A stretch of DNA of 64,000 nt from Algoriphagus sp. (GCF_013373065.1 NZ_JABXIN010000015.1:124001-188000), one strand, 5' to 3'; positions 16,272-26,306 are shown, counted from the first letter of the stretch. Made by a program: numbers and translations. Notes: generated by a model not told the origin, from the letters alone.

Positions 16272-17307
16272 TCAAGCGGTAATAGGTGTTGTTGGCGTAG
16301 GGAGCTTTGGTACAGTCATCGCAAATATGTTGGCTGAGAAAAACCAAGTGCTAGTATATGCCCGAAAGGAAGAAGTGGTTCAGGAAATCAACGAGTTCCA
16401 TCGGGCTCAAAACCGGGAATTTGAAGCTTCAATCCGTGCTACCCATGACCCTGAAGAATTGTGTACACGATGTCAAACCATATTTTTCATGGTCCCCAGC
16501 TCTGGTTTTCAGGAAGTAGCCAGAAAATTTGCTCCTTTTCTTCAGCCTTATCATTTAGTAATCCATGGAACGAAAGGACTTTGTTTGGATTTACCGGAAG
16601 GCAAGGATTTGGATTCTGTAAAAAGTATCAACAGGAACAGGATTCTGACGATGAGTGAGGTGCTTCAGAAGGAAACAGTTGCCGTTAGGGTTGGCTGTTT
16701 AGCGGGGCCAAATATTTCAAAAGAATTAGCGCTTTCTCAACCGGCAGCTACTGTTATTGCTTCAAAGTTCAACGAGGTGATTTTAGAAGGACAGCGGCTT
16801 CTTCGAACAGAGCGGTTTCAAGTTTATGGGAATTCCGATATCATCGGTGTGGAATTAAGCGGGGTCTTGAAAAACATCATCGCAATTGCTGCCGGAGCCC
16901 TAGCAGGGTTGGGCTTGGGTGAAAATGCCAAAGGCCTCCTGATTTCAAGAGGAATGGTTGAAATGGTGCATTTGAGTAAAGCTCTCGGAGGAAGTGTAAA
17001 GTCAATATTTGGTTTAGCAGGAGTGGGTGATCTTGTGACTACTTGTAATTCGGTCAACTCCCGAAACTTCACCGTGGGTTATCGATTGGCTAAAGGAGAA
17101 AAGTTGGCTTCCATCTTAGAGGATATGGAGGAAGTAGCGGAGGGGATTAATACTGTGAAAATCATTAAGGGATTTCTTGAATCCGCAGATCTTCGGGCCC
17201 CAATTACAGAGAACCTTTACCGAGTGTTGTTTGAAGAATTGGGAATTGAGGAAGCCCTTCAGTTTTTGATGAAGTATCCGTTTAATGTGGATGTAGATTT
17301 TGTATAA
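16243..17307 (+). CDS. gpsA: NAD(P)H-dependent glycerol-3-phosphate dehydrogenase
   Basis: 354 residues. The N-terminal nucleotide loop GVGSFG lies at 18-23, and the later blocks include LAGPNISKELALSQPAATVI, ELSGVLKNIIAIAAG (with the catalytic lysine) and FGLAGVGDLVTTCNS. It reduces dihydroxyacetone phosphate to sn-glycerol-3-phosphate for phospholipids. ATG 16243 overlaps the PlsB-like gene by 29 bp; a second in-frame ATG at 16249 is also possible. A clear terminator follows at 17312. Confidence 0.97.
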   Translation: MDMDSKNSSNQAVIGVVGVGSFGTVIANMLAEKNQVLVYARKEEVVQEINEFHRAQNREFEASIRATHDPEELCTRCQTIFFMVPSSGFQEVARKFAPFLQPYHLVIHGTKGLCLDLPEGKDLDSVKSINRNRILTMSEVLQKETVAVRVGCLAGPNISKELALSQPAATVIASKFNEVILEGQRLLRTERFQVYGNSDIIGVELSGVLKNIIAIAAGALAGLGLGENAKGLLISRGMVEMVHLSKALGGSVKSIFGLAGVGDLVTTCNSVNSRNFTVGYRLAKGEKLASILEDMEEVAEGINTVKIIKGFLESADLRAPITENLYRVLFEELGIEEALQFLMKYPFNVDVDFV

Positions 17308-17311
17308 GAAA

Positions 17312-17337
17312 AAAGCTCTTCAAATTTGAAGAGCTTT
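17312..17337. terminator. Terminator between gpsA and the sugar dehydrogenase-like gene
   Basis: AAAGCTCTTCAAATTTGAAG plus AGCTTT is a perfect long palindrome (17312-17337) preceded by A and followed by T-rich bases, placed between convergent genes. Confidence 0.8.
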
Positions 17338-17344
17338 CTGTTTT

Positions 17345-18514
17345 TTATTCCACGGGAAGCAACTTTACAAGGAGTCCAGTTCCTTCCGTAATTGCATATA
17401 AATATCCGTCTGGACTTTCAGAAACCTGTCTAATTCGCCCAAGATCTTGGAACATGATTTCTTGCGATAAGGCTTCGGTGCCTTCTAGGTCTACACGATT
17501 GATATGCATTTTTGCAAGAGCACCGATCAGAATATCCCCTTTCCACCCGGGATATCGATCGGAGGTTACCATGGTCATTCCGCAAGTTGCGATAGAAGGA
17601 ACGTAATAAGTAACAGGCTGTTCCATGCCTTCTTTTTCGGTAATATCCGTAATCGGTGTTCCATTATAGTTGATTCCATAGGTAATTACTGGCCAACCGT
17701 AATTTTTTCCTTTTTCAATCAAATTCAATTCATCTCCTCCCATAGGGCCATGTTCTGTTTCCCAAAGTCGATTATTCGCTTTATCAAAATATAATCCTTG
17801 AGGGTTTCTGTTTCCATAAGACCAAATGGATGCAACAGCATTGGGTTCATTCACAAATGGGTTATCACTTGGGATCCGCCCATCATCATGAATTCGGTGG
17901 ATTTTACCGTGGGCATTGGTTAGGTCTTGTGCGTTTTCTGGTTTGTTCCCTTTGTCTCCGTTAGAGAAATAAAGGTAGCCTTCGTTATCAAAGACAATTC
18001 GACTTCCAAAATGGCGTCCGCCTTCCCATTCCGGCATTGCCACGATTAATTCTTCTTGATTGATGGCCTGATTTGCATCATCCAATTTAAATCTCATGAT
18101 AGTTAATGCACCTTTATCATCCTCGAATGGCTTGGCGTAGGCAATATAGATCCAGCCATTTTCTTCATAATTAGGATGGGCAGCCACGTCCAAAAGACCT
18201 GCTTGATTCACCTCATGTACTTTAGGAAGTCCTTGAACTTTTTGTCCTGTAAATTTATCCTTTTCGAAAATCAAGATTTCACCCTTCCGTTCGGTTACAA
18301 GCATTCTACCGTCAGATAGCCAGGTCATCCCCCAAGGACTTTCGAATTCAGTGAATAGGGTATCTACTTTGATCAGGTGTTTCTCTGTTTGCTGGGCAAA
18401 AGTTGGGTCTATCGGCTGTTCAACTTCAATATCATCCATTTCGCTTTTTGGGGAACAGGATGCGGTTGCCAACATAGATCCTGCAAATAGAGCAATTAAA
18501 TAAGAGCTTTTCAT
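17345..18514 (-). CDS. PQQ-type glucose/sorbosone dehydrogenase-like lipoprotein
   Basis: Start taken at ATG 18514, giving 389 residues that begin with a lipoprotein signal (MKSSYLIALFAGSMLATASC); the longer frame adds ten residues before it. The body is a six-bladed propeller of the GSDH family: FESPWGMTWLSDGRMLVTER at the front, VAAHPNYEENGWIYIAYA, HFGSRIVFDNEGYLYFSNGD, the YGNRNPQGL motif and WETEHGPMGGDELNLI. These enzymes oxidise aldose sugars in the periplasm using PQQ; no PQQ biosynthesis gene is in the window, so cofactor use is an inference. Confidence 0.88.
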   Translation of the reverse strand: MKSSYLIALFAGSMLATASCSPKSEMDDIEVEQPIDPTFAQQTEKHLIKVDTLFTEFESPWGMTWLSDGRMLVTERKGEILIFEKDKFTGQKVQGLPKVHEVNQAGLLDVAAHPNYEENGWIYIAYAKPFEDDKGALTIMRFKLDDANQAINQEELIVAMPEWEGGRHFGSRIVFDNEGYLYFSNGDKGNKPENAQDLTNAHGKIHRIHDDGRIPSDNPFVNEPNAVASIWSYGNRNPQGLYFDKANNRLWETEHGPMGGDELNLIEKGKNYGWPVITYGINYNGTPITDITEKEGMEQPVTYYVPSIATCGMTMVTSDRYPGWKGDILIGALAKMHINRVDLEGTEALSQEIMFQDLGRIRQVSESPDGYLYAITEGTGLLVKLLPVE

Positions 18515-18573
18515 GATTGACAATTTTCTAATAAAGACTCGCAAGTTAGCACTAATGTTCCATTCAGGATCAC

Positions 18574-19611
18574 TTATACAATGGCCTGCTCCTTTGCTTT
18601 TTGAATTTGGTACATGGCCTCGTCAACCAAATCAGCCGATCCGATAAATAATGGAGTTCGTTGATGCAAGGACTCCGGCTGAATGTCAAGAATTCTTTTT
18701 TGTCCATCGGTGGCTTTTGCCCCAGCTTGTTCCGCAATGAATGCCAAGGCATTAGCTTCATATAATAGCCTCAGTTTTCCATTTGGATTCTTCTTGGTAG
18801 CAGGATAAAGATAGATTCCTCCTTTTAGTAAGTTTCTATGAAAATCAGCAACCAAAGAACCGATGTATCTTGCAGCAAATCGATTTTCTTTACACTGATC
18901 AATGTAATTTTTGATTCCCATTTGCCAGTCTCGTTCGAGACCTTCATTGATGGAGTAAATAGAGCCAGACTGCGGTGCCTGAATTTGCGGATGAGAAAGA
19001 AAAAATTCACCAAGGCTGGTTTCATAGGTAAATCCGTTCACTCCAAAGCCGGTAGTGTATACTAACATAGTGGAAGAGCCATACAGGACATAACCTGCAG
19101 CAACCTGCTCAGAACCGGGTTGCATGATGTCTTCACTTTGGATGGGGCTTCCGATTGGGGTCTTTCTTCGGTAAATGGAAAAGATGGTGCCGATGCTGAT
19201 GTTCACATCGATATTGGAACTTCCATCCAATGGGTCAATGGCGACCACATATTTTCCGGATTTATTTTGTAAATCGATGACCGCATCTTCTTCTTCAGAA
19301 ACTATGGCACAAACTTCGCCTCCTTTACTAAGTGCCCGCATAAATCGGATATTTGCAATGACATCCAATTTCTGCTGTTCTTCACCTTGAATATTGGTCT
19401 GGCCAAAAGCCCCTCCAATATTGGCTAGACCGGCTCGGTTGGTTTCACGATTTACGATCTTTGCGGCGAGGGCAATATCCCTGAGTAACTGGGAAAGTTC
19501 ACCGGATGCGAAGGGAAAATCACTTTGTTTTAGTTTGATAAAGCGATCTAATGTGGTCCCAACCGAATAGGCCATGCCCGTTTGGTCGGGTTGATAAGGG
19601 TTGATTTTCAT
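18574..19611 (-). CDS. fbp: Class I fructose-1,6-bisphosphatase
   Basis: 345 residues. The metal and active-site signature [19 protein letters not shown] lies at 126-144; the acidic metal site VSEEED is at 104-109, and a C-terminal [17 protein letters not shown] substrate segment is present. It removes the C1 phosphate of fructose-1,6-bisphosphate in gluconeogenesis. It stands alone on the minus strand, divergent from the aspartate kinase gene with 57 bp between the starts. Confidence 0.98.
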   Translation of the reverse strand: MKINPYQPDQTGMAYSVGTTLDRFIKLKQSDFPFASGELSQLLRDIALAAKIVNRETNRAGLANIGGAFGQTNIQGEEQQKLDVIANIRFMRALSKGGEVCAIVSEEEDAVIDLQNKSGKYVVAIDPLDGSSNIDVNISIGTIFSIYRRKTPIGSPIQSEDIMQPGSEQVAAGYVLYGSSTMLVYTTGFGVNGFTYETSLGEFFLSHPQIQAPQSGSIYSINEGLERDWQMGIKNYIDQCKENRFAARYIGSLVADFHRNLLKGGIYLYPATKKNPNGKLRLLYEANALAFIAEQAGAKATDGQKRILDIQPESLHQRTPLFIGSADLVDEAMYQIQKAKEQAIV

Positions 19612-19668
19612 TATTAGAAAAGTACAATATTTGGGTTTATATCTTCTCGAAATTAGGAAGAAAATCGA

Positions 19669-20964
19669 ATGACAAAAACAATCATATTCAAATTTGGTGG
19701 AGCTTCTGTGAAAGATGCCAAATCCATTAAAAACTTAACTGAAATTTTGCGTAATCGATTGCGAAAACGGACAGTTTTGGTTATTTCCGCGATGGGAAAG
19801 ACTACGAATGCTTTAGAAGATTTGATTCGCCTTCGAATGGAGGAATTAAATTATTCTAAAGAATATACAATTTTGAAAGAGTTTCATGTAGCGCTTTGCC
19901 AGGAATTATTTCCAACTGATCATCCTGTTCATGCACGGATTGAGAATCTGTTTACCCAACTCTATCATCAACTTCAGTATTCGATCGAACCGCGGAATTA
20001 TGATGAAGCGTATGATCAAATTGTTTCTTTTGGAGAGTTGATTTCTACACGAATCATTGCCGAATATCTATGTAGCCAAGGATTGGTAGTTGTCTGGCAG
20101 GATGCACGAGAAGTGATTCAAACTTCCTCGGATTTTCGATTCGCTCAAATCAATTGGGAGGCAACCAAAAGAAAAAGTTTACGGATATTAAATCCCCTTT
20201 TAGAACAATATCCAGTGCTTACACAAGGTTTTATTGGTAGGGATAGAAAGGGTAAAACGACCACGCTGGGTAGAGAAGGTTCGGACTTTACTGCTGCAAT
20301 TTTGGCTGCCTGTCTCCAGGCAGGGTCGGTTACCATTTGGAAAGATGTGCCGGGTGTTCTCAATGCGGACCCAAAAATTTTTCCATTGACCCAGAAATTT
20401 GATGAATTGGGATATAAAGAAGCTGCTGAGATGACTTATTTTGGAGCCTCAGTTATCCATCCCAAGACCATTCGGCCCTTGGCGAATCATTCGATTCCTC
20501 TTTATGTCAAATCATTTTTGGATCCCGATGCCTCGGGGACGAAGATTCATCAAAAAGCAGGTCATCAAGAAGTTCCTTCTTTGATTTTAAAAAGAAACCA
20601 AATCCTTATCACCTTTAAGGTCACAGATTTTGCATTTATCGGGGAAGCCCATATTCACCAGATTTATGAAGAAATCAAAAATCTAAAATTGAGAGTAAAT
20701 ATGCTGCAGCTTTCTGCAATCAGTGTTTCGGTAGTGATTGATAATGAGCTGTTTAAATTGGAAAAATTGCTATCAGGATTGAAAAAGGACTTTGAAATAC
20801 GATTTAATCAAGACCTCGAGCTGCTAACAATTTTAAATCATAAATCTCTTGATCCCTCTGATTACTTGCAGGGTTATGAGGTGTTATTGGAACAATCAAC
20901 GCGAAACACCTTTCAAGCGGTTCGCCGAAAATCTTCCAGTCCATCAAAAAGTTTAGTAACTTAA
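19669..20964 (+). CDS. Aspartate kinase, monofunctional
   Basis: 431 residues. The kinase domain begins [13 protein letters not shown] (8-20) and contains [17 protein letters not shown] and [11 protein letters not shown], both standard for aspartokinases. An ACT-like region follows from about residue 305. This is the second aspartokinase of the window; the first is fused in ThrA. The separate copy is likely to supply the lysine and diaminopimelate branch, but no dap or lys genes are adjacent. The Gfo/Idh gene starts 25 bp later. Confidence 0.93.
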   Translation: MTKTIIFKFGGASVKDAKSIKNLTEILRNRLRKRTVLVISAMGKTTNALEDLIRLRMEELNYSKEYTILKEFHVALCQELFPTDHPVHARIENLFTQLYHQLQYSIEPRNYDEAYDQIVSFGELISTRIIAEYLCSQGLVVVWQDAREVIQTSSDFRFAQINWEATKRKSLRILNPLLEQYPVLTQGFIGRDRKGKTTTLGREGSDFTAAILAACLQAGSVTIWKDVPGVLNADPKIFPLTQKFDELGYKEAAEMTYFGASVIHPKTIRPLANHSIPLYVKSFLDPDASGTKIHQKAGHQEVPSLILKRNQILITFKVTDFAFIGEAHIHQIYEEIKNLKLRVNMLQLSAISVSVVIDNELFKLEKLLSGLKKDFEIRFNQDLELLTILNHKSLDPSDYLQGYEVLLEQSTRNTFQAVRRKSSSPSKSLVT

Positions 20965-20989
20965 TACAGTTCATCAAACTCTACATCTC

Positions 20990-22096
20990 ATGCAAACTCG
21001 AAGGCAATTTATCCAGAAGGCAGGTTTAACCACATTAGCAGCTGTCAATTTACCTTTTGCAGAAAGTTTCTCAGGATCTGTTTTTTCGAAGGAAGATAAA
21101 ATTCTTCGGGTAGCTATTATGGGCTTGGGCAGCTATGGAACTAGGGTTGCAGAGGCCATGCGAGATTGCAAGCGAGCTAAACTTGTTGGCGTGGTCAGTG
21201 GAACTCCCTCAAAAATTGAAAGTTGGAAAGAGAAATATGGGATTCCAGCAAAGAATTGCTACAACTATGAAAATTTTGATCAGATAAAGGATAACCCAGA
21301 TATTGATGCAGTCTACGTTATTACTCCAAATTCACTTCATAAGCCCTATGCTATCCGAGTGGCTCAAGCAGGCAAGCATGTGATTTGTGAAAAGCCCATG
21401 GCATTAAATGCTGCTGAAGCAAAGGAAATGGTAGCGGCATGTAAAAGTGCAGGGGTTCATTTATTGGTTGGTTATCGGATGCATTTTGAGGCGAAGACCT
21501 TGGAAGTCGTACGAAGACAGCGGGCTGGTGAATTTGGGAAAACACTGTTTTTCCAAGGTTTAAGCGGATTTATTATTGGGGATCCCAATCAATGGAGGCT
21601 GAATAAGGAATTGGCAGGCGGTGGTTCTATGATGGATATTGGGATTTATTCTGTAAATGGGGCGCGGTATATGTTAGGGGAAGAACCTATTTGGGTCACT
21701 GCTCAGGAGGTGAAAACAGATCCCATTAAGTTTAAAGAAGGAGTAGATGAAACCATTACTTTTCAAATGGGCTTCCCTTCCGGTGCTGTGGCTTCTTGTC
21801 TTTCTACTTATTCACTCAATAATCTCGATAAATTTTTCTTAAACGGAACGAAAGGCTTTGCAGAGATGCAGCCTTCTACCGGTTATGGGCCTATTCAGGC
21901 ATGGACCAACAAGGGTCCGATTGAAGCGGAACACATTACGCATCAAACTACTCAAATGGATGAAATGGCTCAAATTATTTTGGAGGGAAAAAAACCCATT
22001 ATTCCGGTGGATGGAGCTGAAGGATTGCGGGATATGGTAATTATAGATGCGATTTATAAAGCAGTTCGAACAGGTGAAAAAGTAATGTTGGTCTAA
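20990..22096 (+). CDS. Tat-exported Gfo/Idh/MocA family oxidoreductase
   Basis: 368 residues. The N-terminus MQTRRQFIQKAGLTTLAA is a twin-arginine signal (Arg4-Arg5), so it is probably folded with its cofactor and exported. The Rossmann loop is VAIMGLGSYGTRVAEAM, and VICEKPMALNAAEAKEM is the family EKP motif with the catalytic lysine. These NAD(P)-dependent enzymes oxidise sugars or sugar derivatives; the substrate is unknown. It lies 25 bp after the aspartokinase gene, with no clear metabolic link. Confidence 0.9.
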   Translation: MQTRRQFIQKAGLTTLAAVNLPFAESFSGSVFSKEDKILRVAIMGLGSYGTRVAEAMRDCKRAKLVGVVSGTPSKIESWKEKYGIPAKNCYNYENFDQIKDNPDIDAVYVITPNSLHKPYAIRVAQAGKHVICEKPMALNAAEAKEMVAACKSAGVHLLVGYRMHFEAKTLEVVRRQRAGEFGKTLFFQGLSGFIIGDPNQWRLNKELAGGGSMMDIGIYSVNGARYMLGEEPIWVTAQEVKTDPIKFKEGVDETITFQMGFPSGAVASCLSTYSLNNLDKFFLNGTKGFAEMQPSTGYGPIQAWTNKGPIEAEHITHQTTQMDEMAQIILEGKKPIIPVDGAEGLRDMVIIDAIYKAVRTGEKVMLV

Positions 22097-22114
22097 ACGA
22101 TATGAAAGGGCGCT

Positions 22115-22621
22115 TTATTTGTTTTCATCAAGAATTAACTGCATAAAAACCAGTGTTAGCCACTTGTTAAATTTGAAAGCGACTTCTGGAATTCGCGCTA
22201 CTTCCCGAAATCCCAGTCGCTCGTGAAAGCGAAAGCTCCCTGTATTTTCGGAGTCCATACCAGCAATCATTACATGGTATCCTTGAGATTTGGCTATTCC
22301 GATGAGTTGCTTCATTAGGTTTGTTCCTAATCCTTTTCCTTGTGCTTCAGCATTCAAATAAATGGTATGCTCAAGAGTACGGTTATAGCCGGGTTTGGCT
22401 CTAAATTTTCCATACGTCGCAAAGCCACAGACTTTTCCTTCCAAAGTTCCTACAAGTATAGGAAACCCACTTTGGAGTTTTTCCTGAAAATTATGCTGGA
22501 CCTCCTCCAAAGTTTTTGGAAAATAGTCATAGTTGTGGGAGGTATTTTCTATGGAATCGTTGATGATAGCGAGGATAGGTTCGCAATCAGCGGTACTGAA
22601 ATTTCGGATTTCTAAATTCAT
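22115..22621 (-). CDS. GNAT family N-acetyltransferase
   Basis: 168 residues. The acetyl-CoA loop is LNAEAQGKGLGTNLMKQLIG, preceded by RTLEHTIY, and the start IRNFSTADCEPILAIINDSI resembles the phosphinothricin-acetyltransferase subgroup. The acceptor amine is unknown. It follows the fructosamine kinase gene by 3 bp on the minus strand and ends the operon LMW-PTP, fructosamine kinase, GNAT. Confidence 0.88.
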   Translation of the reverse strand: MNLEIRNFSTADCEPILAIINDSIENTSHNYDYFPKTLEEVQHNFQEKLQSGFPILVGTLEGKVCGFATYGKFRAKPGYNRTLEHTIYLNAEAQGKGLGTNLMKQLIGIAKSQGYHVMIAGMDSENTGSFRFHERLGFREVARIPEVAFKFNKWLTLVFMQLILDENK

Positions 22622-22624
22622 TCA

Positions 22625-23497
22625 TTATTGAAATCGGTTGACAATCTTTTCGATACCGGGAAGGTAGGCAGTTCCAAATAAGTTGAGGTGAACCAACAAG
22701 GGATAGAGGTTGTAAACCCCCATTCGTGCTTCAAAGCCGGGCTTTAGTGGGAAAACGGATGAATAAGCATCGTAAAATTGGGAGTCAAAGCCTCCAAAAA
22801 GCCTACTGAAAGCAATATCCATTTCCCGGTGACCAAAATACACAGCCGGATCAATTAGGCAAGGTTGACCATCTTCATGAATTATTACATTGCCTGACCA
22901 TAGATCTCCATGGACAAGTGAAGGTGCTTCTTCAGGAAATAAATCTTTTAGTTTGGGATATATTTCCTGGAATTTTTTGAGGAATTCCAAAGGAATGAGT
23001 CGGTCGAAATATGCTTTTCCAAGTAGCGGTTCTAGCCGTTGTTCAATAAAGAAATCAAGCCAATTAGTTGTATGAAGATTTTTTTGATAAAGAGAAGCGA
23101 TAAAATTATCATGATCTAAACCGAAAAATTCTTGCTGAGTAAGGTGAAGATGGGCCAAGCCAATTCCTAGATTTTCCCAATAATTTGGAGCTTTTCTTCC
23201 TCCCTCAATAAATTCAGTAAGTAGGTAATTGTAATCCTCAATTCTTCCAAATCCAAAAACTTCTGGAACCTTTAAAAAGGTTGAATTTCGAAGTAAATCC
23301 AGACCCTGAGCTTCTCGGACAAGGATATCTTTTTCATGATCAAAATTCAATTTTAGGAAAAAGATGCCTTCGGAACTGCTGAGTTGAATTCCTTGATTAT
23401 GATTTCCTGCAGCAATTAAATTGGCAGATTTAAACTCTGCCATGGGACCTAGGCTTTCAAAAAGTACTTGTTCGTAGATCCCGTTGAGGTCAAGCAT
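22625..23497 (-). CDS. Fructosamine kinase family protein
   Basis: 290 residues with the kinase-like fold. The catalytic loop is SLVHGDLWSGNVI, followed by CLIDPAVYFGHREMDIAFS (metal-binding Asp). The N-terminal AAGNHNQGIQLSSSEGIFFLKLN resembles the FN3K lysine strand. Family members phosphorylate ketoamine adducts on glycated proteins so that the sugar can leave. The gene overlaps the LMW phosphatase gene by 8 bp, a pairing known for bacterial homologues and fitting a protein deglycation role. Confidence 0.9.
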   Translation of the reverse strand: MLDLNGIYEQVLFESLGPMAEFKSANLIAAGNHNQGIQLSSSEGIFFLKLNFDHEKDILVREAQGLDLLRNSTFLKVPEVFGFGRIEDYNYLLTEFIEGGRKAPNYWENLGIGLAHLHLTQQEFFGLDHDNFIASLYQKNLHTTNWLDFFIEQRLEPLLGKAYFDRLIPLEFLKKFQEIYPKLKDLFPEEAPSLVHGDLWSGNVIIHEDGQPCLIDPAVYFGHREMDIAFSRLFGGFDSQFYDAYSSVFPLKPGFEARMGVYNLYPLLVHLNLFGTAYLPGIEKIVNRFQ

Positions 23498-23975
23498 AAA
23501 TGCGATGACGTTCCTGGATCGTATTTAAAAAATGACCAATCGCTTCGTCGAGAATTTGGAAGATTTCATGAAAACCTTCTTCACCTCCATAATAAGGGTC
23601 TGGTACCGGTTGCCCTTGACTGCCTTCGACAAAATCACGAATCAGATATATTTCTTTTTCCCCGAAACCATATTTCGTTTTCATTTGATTAAGGTTTTGG
23701 AGGTTTTGCTGATCCATAGCCAAAATGTAATCGAATTCTCGAAAATCCACACGGTTCACTTGCCTACTTCGGTGGTTGATATCAATTTTATTGGACTGGG
23801 CACAGCGGATAGTTCGCTCATCAGGTAGTTCTCCAATGTGGTAGTCTGAAGTCCCAGCACTATCACTTTTGAAGTAAGGCTGAAGACCCAGATTTTTGAC
23901 CTTATGGTTGAAAATTGCCTCAGCCAAAGGAGATCTGCAAATATTTCCCAGACAAACAAATAATACTTTAATCAT
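23490..23975 (-). CDS. Low molecular weight protein-tyrosine-phosphatase family enzyme
   Basis: 161 residues. The P-loop CLGNICRS lies at 8-15 with nucleophile Cys8 and Arg14, and the general acid Asp126 is in VPDPYYGG. This is the full active-site set. Family members dephosphorylate phosphotyrosine or phosphoarginine; relatives have also been linked to removing phosphate from phosphorylated ketoamines. It is the first gene of the minus-strand operon with the fructosamine kinase and GNAT genes. The 167 bp upstream, shared with divergent waaA, holds no gene. Confidence 0.93.
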   Translation of the reverse strand: MIKVLFVCLGNICRSPLAEAIFNHKVKNLGLQPYFKSDSAGTSDYHIGELPDERTIRCAQSNKIDINHRSRQVNRVDFREFDYILAMDQQNLQNLNQMKTKYGFGEKEIYLIRDFVEGSQGQPVPDPYYGGEEGFHEIFQILDEAIGHFLNTIQERHRIYA

Positions 23976-24142
23976 TACAAAATTTCGATACGCTTTGAAC
24001 TCGATAAAAACGGTAACTTTGAAAATAGAAATTTTTGAGCTGAATCAACAAAATGTGTATTCATTTTTTGAAAAAAATTGAGAATTGGGAGTTTGACCCT
24101 AATGGTAGCCTTGAGTTAAAGGGATAAAAGCTAATTTTAGCT

Positions 24143-25378
24143 ATGGTTTGGTTCTACCACATTTTGCTTTGGATTATTGATGGCTTATTACCACTGGCTG
24201 CCCTTTTTTCTTCAAAGGTAAAAGCATTTTATATAGGCAGAAAGGGACTATTTGATAGCTTAATTCAATTTCGTGAAAACCATCCTGGCAATTTGGTTTG
24301 GTTTCATGTTGCCTCTTTAGGGGAGTTTGAGCAAGCCAAACCTCTTATTGAATTATGGAAAACCAAAGAGCCAGATACGGTGATTTTAGTGAGCTTCTTT
24401 TCACCTTCAGGATATATTCCCCTTGCAAGGAAAAAAGACGGGCAAGTAGATGCAATTACCTATTTGCCTTTAGACCGAAAGAAATATGCACGTCGGTTTT
24501 TGGATATCATCCAACCAAGCCAAGCCTTTTTTGTGAAGTATGATCTTTGGCATCAATTTTTGAGCGAAACCTCAAGACGTAAAATTCCTCTCTTTTTGAT
24601 TTCGGCAAGTTTTAGAGAGGATCAGATATATTTTAGAAGAGCTGGGTTTTTCAGAAAGTCTCTTTTTTTCTTTGATCATATTTTTACTCAAAATGAAAAG
24701 AGCGGGTCATTATTAGCACAAATCGGCTATTCCAAATTTTCATGGGTAGGAGATACCCGATTTGATCGAGTGTGGGCAAGAGCTCAGGCTCCACAAAACT
24801 ATCCCGAAATCAAAAAGTGGATTGAAAATAAAAAGGTTATCGTTTTAGGGTCAGTATGGGAAGAGGACATGGCCTTATTGATTCCCCTAATCAATGCTCA
24901 CCCAGAATTTCGTTGGATCATAGCGCCACATAGTATGGATAAGAATCCTATGAAGGAATGGAAGGAGAAAATTACATTATCCACCCAATTTTTTACTGAG
25001 TGGAATCATGAGCAAGCGGCTTCCGTTCTGTTCGTGGATACCATTGGAATGTTAGCATCTCTTTATCAATATGCCTACATAGCTTATGTAGGAGGTGCCT
25101 TTGGAACTGGTCTACACAATATTTTAGAGCCCATCGGTTTTGGGGTTCCGGTAATATTTGGTAAAGTCCGAAAAGCTGGAAAATTTCCAGAAGCTGAGGA
25201 AGCGAGGGAACGTGGTTGTGGGTTTCAAGTTCAAAATTATGAGGAATTAGAAGCCTATTTTCGTCGTTTAGAGATCGAGGAATTTTATGGGGTTAGCCAA
25301 AAATCAGCGAGAGAATGGGTTCAGTCCAATCGTGGTGTCGCTCAAAAAATCTTCGATTTTACTACTAACTTGCGATGA
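24143..25378 (+). CDS. waaA: 3-deoxy-D-manno-octulosonic acid (Kdo) transferase
   Basis: 411 residues. A short membrane-anchor helix at the start (FYHILLWIIDGLLPLAAL) is followed by VWFHVASLGEFEQAKPLIE, the WaaA/KdtA N-terminal motif with the catalytic glutamate, LISASFREDQIYFRR, and the C-terminal GGAFGTGLHNILEPIGFGVP. It adds Kdo to lipid A precursor at the cytoplasmic face of the inner membrane, so the cell makes LPS. It is the first gene of a run ending in panB; rsgA begins 1 bp after its stop. Confidence 0.96.
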   Translation: MVWFYHILLWIIDGLLPLAALFSSKVKAFYIGRKGLFDSLIQFRENHPGNLVWFHVASLGEFEQAKPLIELWKTKEPDTVILVSFFSPSGYIPLARKKDGQVDAITYLPLDRKKYARRFLDIIQPSQAFFVKYDLWHQFLSETSRRKIPLFLISASFREDQIYFRRAGFFRKSLFFFDHIFTQNEKSGSLLAQIGYSKFSWVGDTRFDRVWARAQAPQNYPEIKKWIENKKVIVLGSVWEEDMALLIPLINAHPEFRWIIAPHSMDKNPMKEWKEKITLSTQFFTEWNHEQAASVLFVDTIGMLASLYQYAYIAYVGGAFGTGLHNILEPIGFGVPVIFGKVRKAGKFPEAEEARERGCGFQVQNYEELEAYFRRLEIEEFYGVSQKSAREWVQSNRGVAQKIFDFTTNLR

Positions 25379-25379
25379 A

Positions 25380-26306
25380 ATGAAAGGCAGAGTAATTAAA
25401 TCTACTGGGAGTTGGTATTCCGTTCGGGTCGACGAACAGATCATTCAGGCTAGATTAAAAGGCAAATTTAAGCAGGATGATTTGAAGCTGACCAATCCTA
25501 TTTCGGTTGGAGATTGGGTGGAAATGGATGCTGAAGTTGGGCAACCAACAGCTGTCATTCGGGCTATTCTGCCAAGAGAAAATTATGTAATAAGGAAATC
25601 TACTCGGAAGCAACATTTTTCACATATCATCGCCAGCAATCTGGATCAAGCCATGCTGTTAATAACGATGGAGCAGCCCCGAACTTCCTTTGGGTTTATT
25701 GATCGGTTTTTGGTCAGTACAGAGAGTTTTAGGATTCCAGCAATACTCGTTGTCAATAAAATGGATTTGTATGGCGAGACTGAAAAGGGGAAGAAGTGGC
25801 TGAAGGATTTACATGAGATATATGAGCCTTTGGGATATTCCATCCTTGAAATTTCTGCTTCGGAAGATGAGGACCTTTCCGCTTCTTTCAGAGCTCTTTT
25901 AGAGGGGAAATCAACGTTGATTTCAGGACATTCCGGAGTTGGAAAGTCCACCTTGCTCAATAAACTGATCCCGAAAGCTTCTCAGCCTACTCAACAAGTT
26001 TCTAAATTCAGTAGCAAGGGGGTTCACACCACTACCTTCGCCGAGTTATTTGAATTGCCTTGGGGTGGGGATTTAATTGATACACCGGGAATTAAAGAAT
26101 TTGGGATTTTGGATATTGAAGAAAATGAACTTTCGCATTATTTTCCTGAAATGCGTGCTTTTCTAGGTCAATGCAAATTTCATAATTGTCGGCATGTCAA
26201 CGAACCGGGATGTATGGTGCGGCAAAAATTAGAGGAAGGTTTGATTCATCCTAGCCGGTATATGAGTTATTTGAATATTTTACATGAGGAAGATAGCCAT
26301 CGATAG
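25380..26306 (+). CDS. rsgA: Ribosome small subunit-dependent GTPase A
   Basis: Start chosen at ATG 25380, just after the waaA stop (TGA 25376-25378); the longer frame would run far into waaA. 308 residues. An OB domain at the N-terminus (KGRVIKSTGSWYSVRV) is followed by a circularly permuted GTPase (G4 VVNKMDLY first, then G1 GHSGVGKSTLLN, G3 DTPGIKEFG) and a C-terminal zinc site in CKFHNCRHVNEPGC. RsgA checks late maturation of the 30S subunit. Confidence 0.96.
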   Translation: MKGRVIKSTGSWYSVRVDEQIIQARLKGKFKQDDLKLTNPISVGDWVEMDAEVGQPTAVIRAILPRENYVIRKSTRKQHFSHIIASNLDQAMLLITMEQPRTSFGFIDRFLVSTESFRIPAILVVNKMDLYGETEKGKKWLKDLHEIYEPLGYSILEISASEDEDLSASFRALLEGKSTLISGHSGVGKSTLLNKLIPKASQPTQQVSKFSSKGVHTTTFAELFELPWGGDLIDTPGIKEFGILDIEENELSHYFPEMRAFLGQCKFHNCRHVNEPGCMVRQKLEEGLIHPSRYMSYLNILHEEDSHR

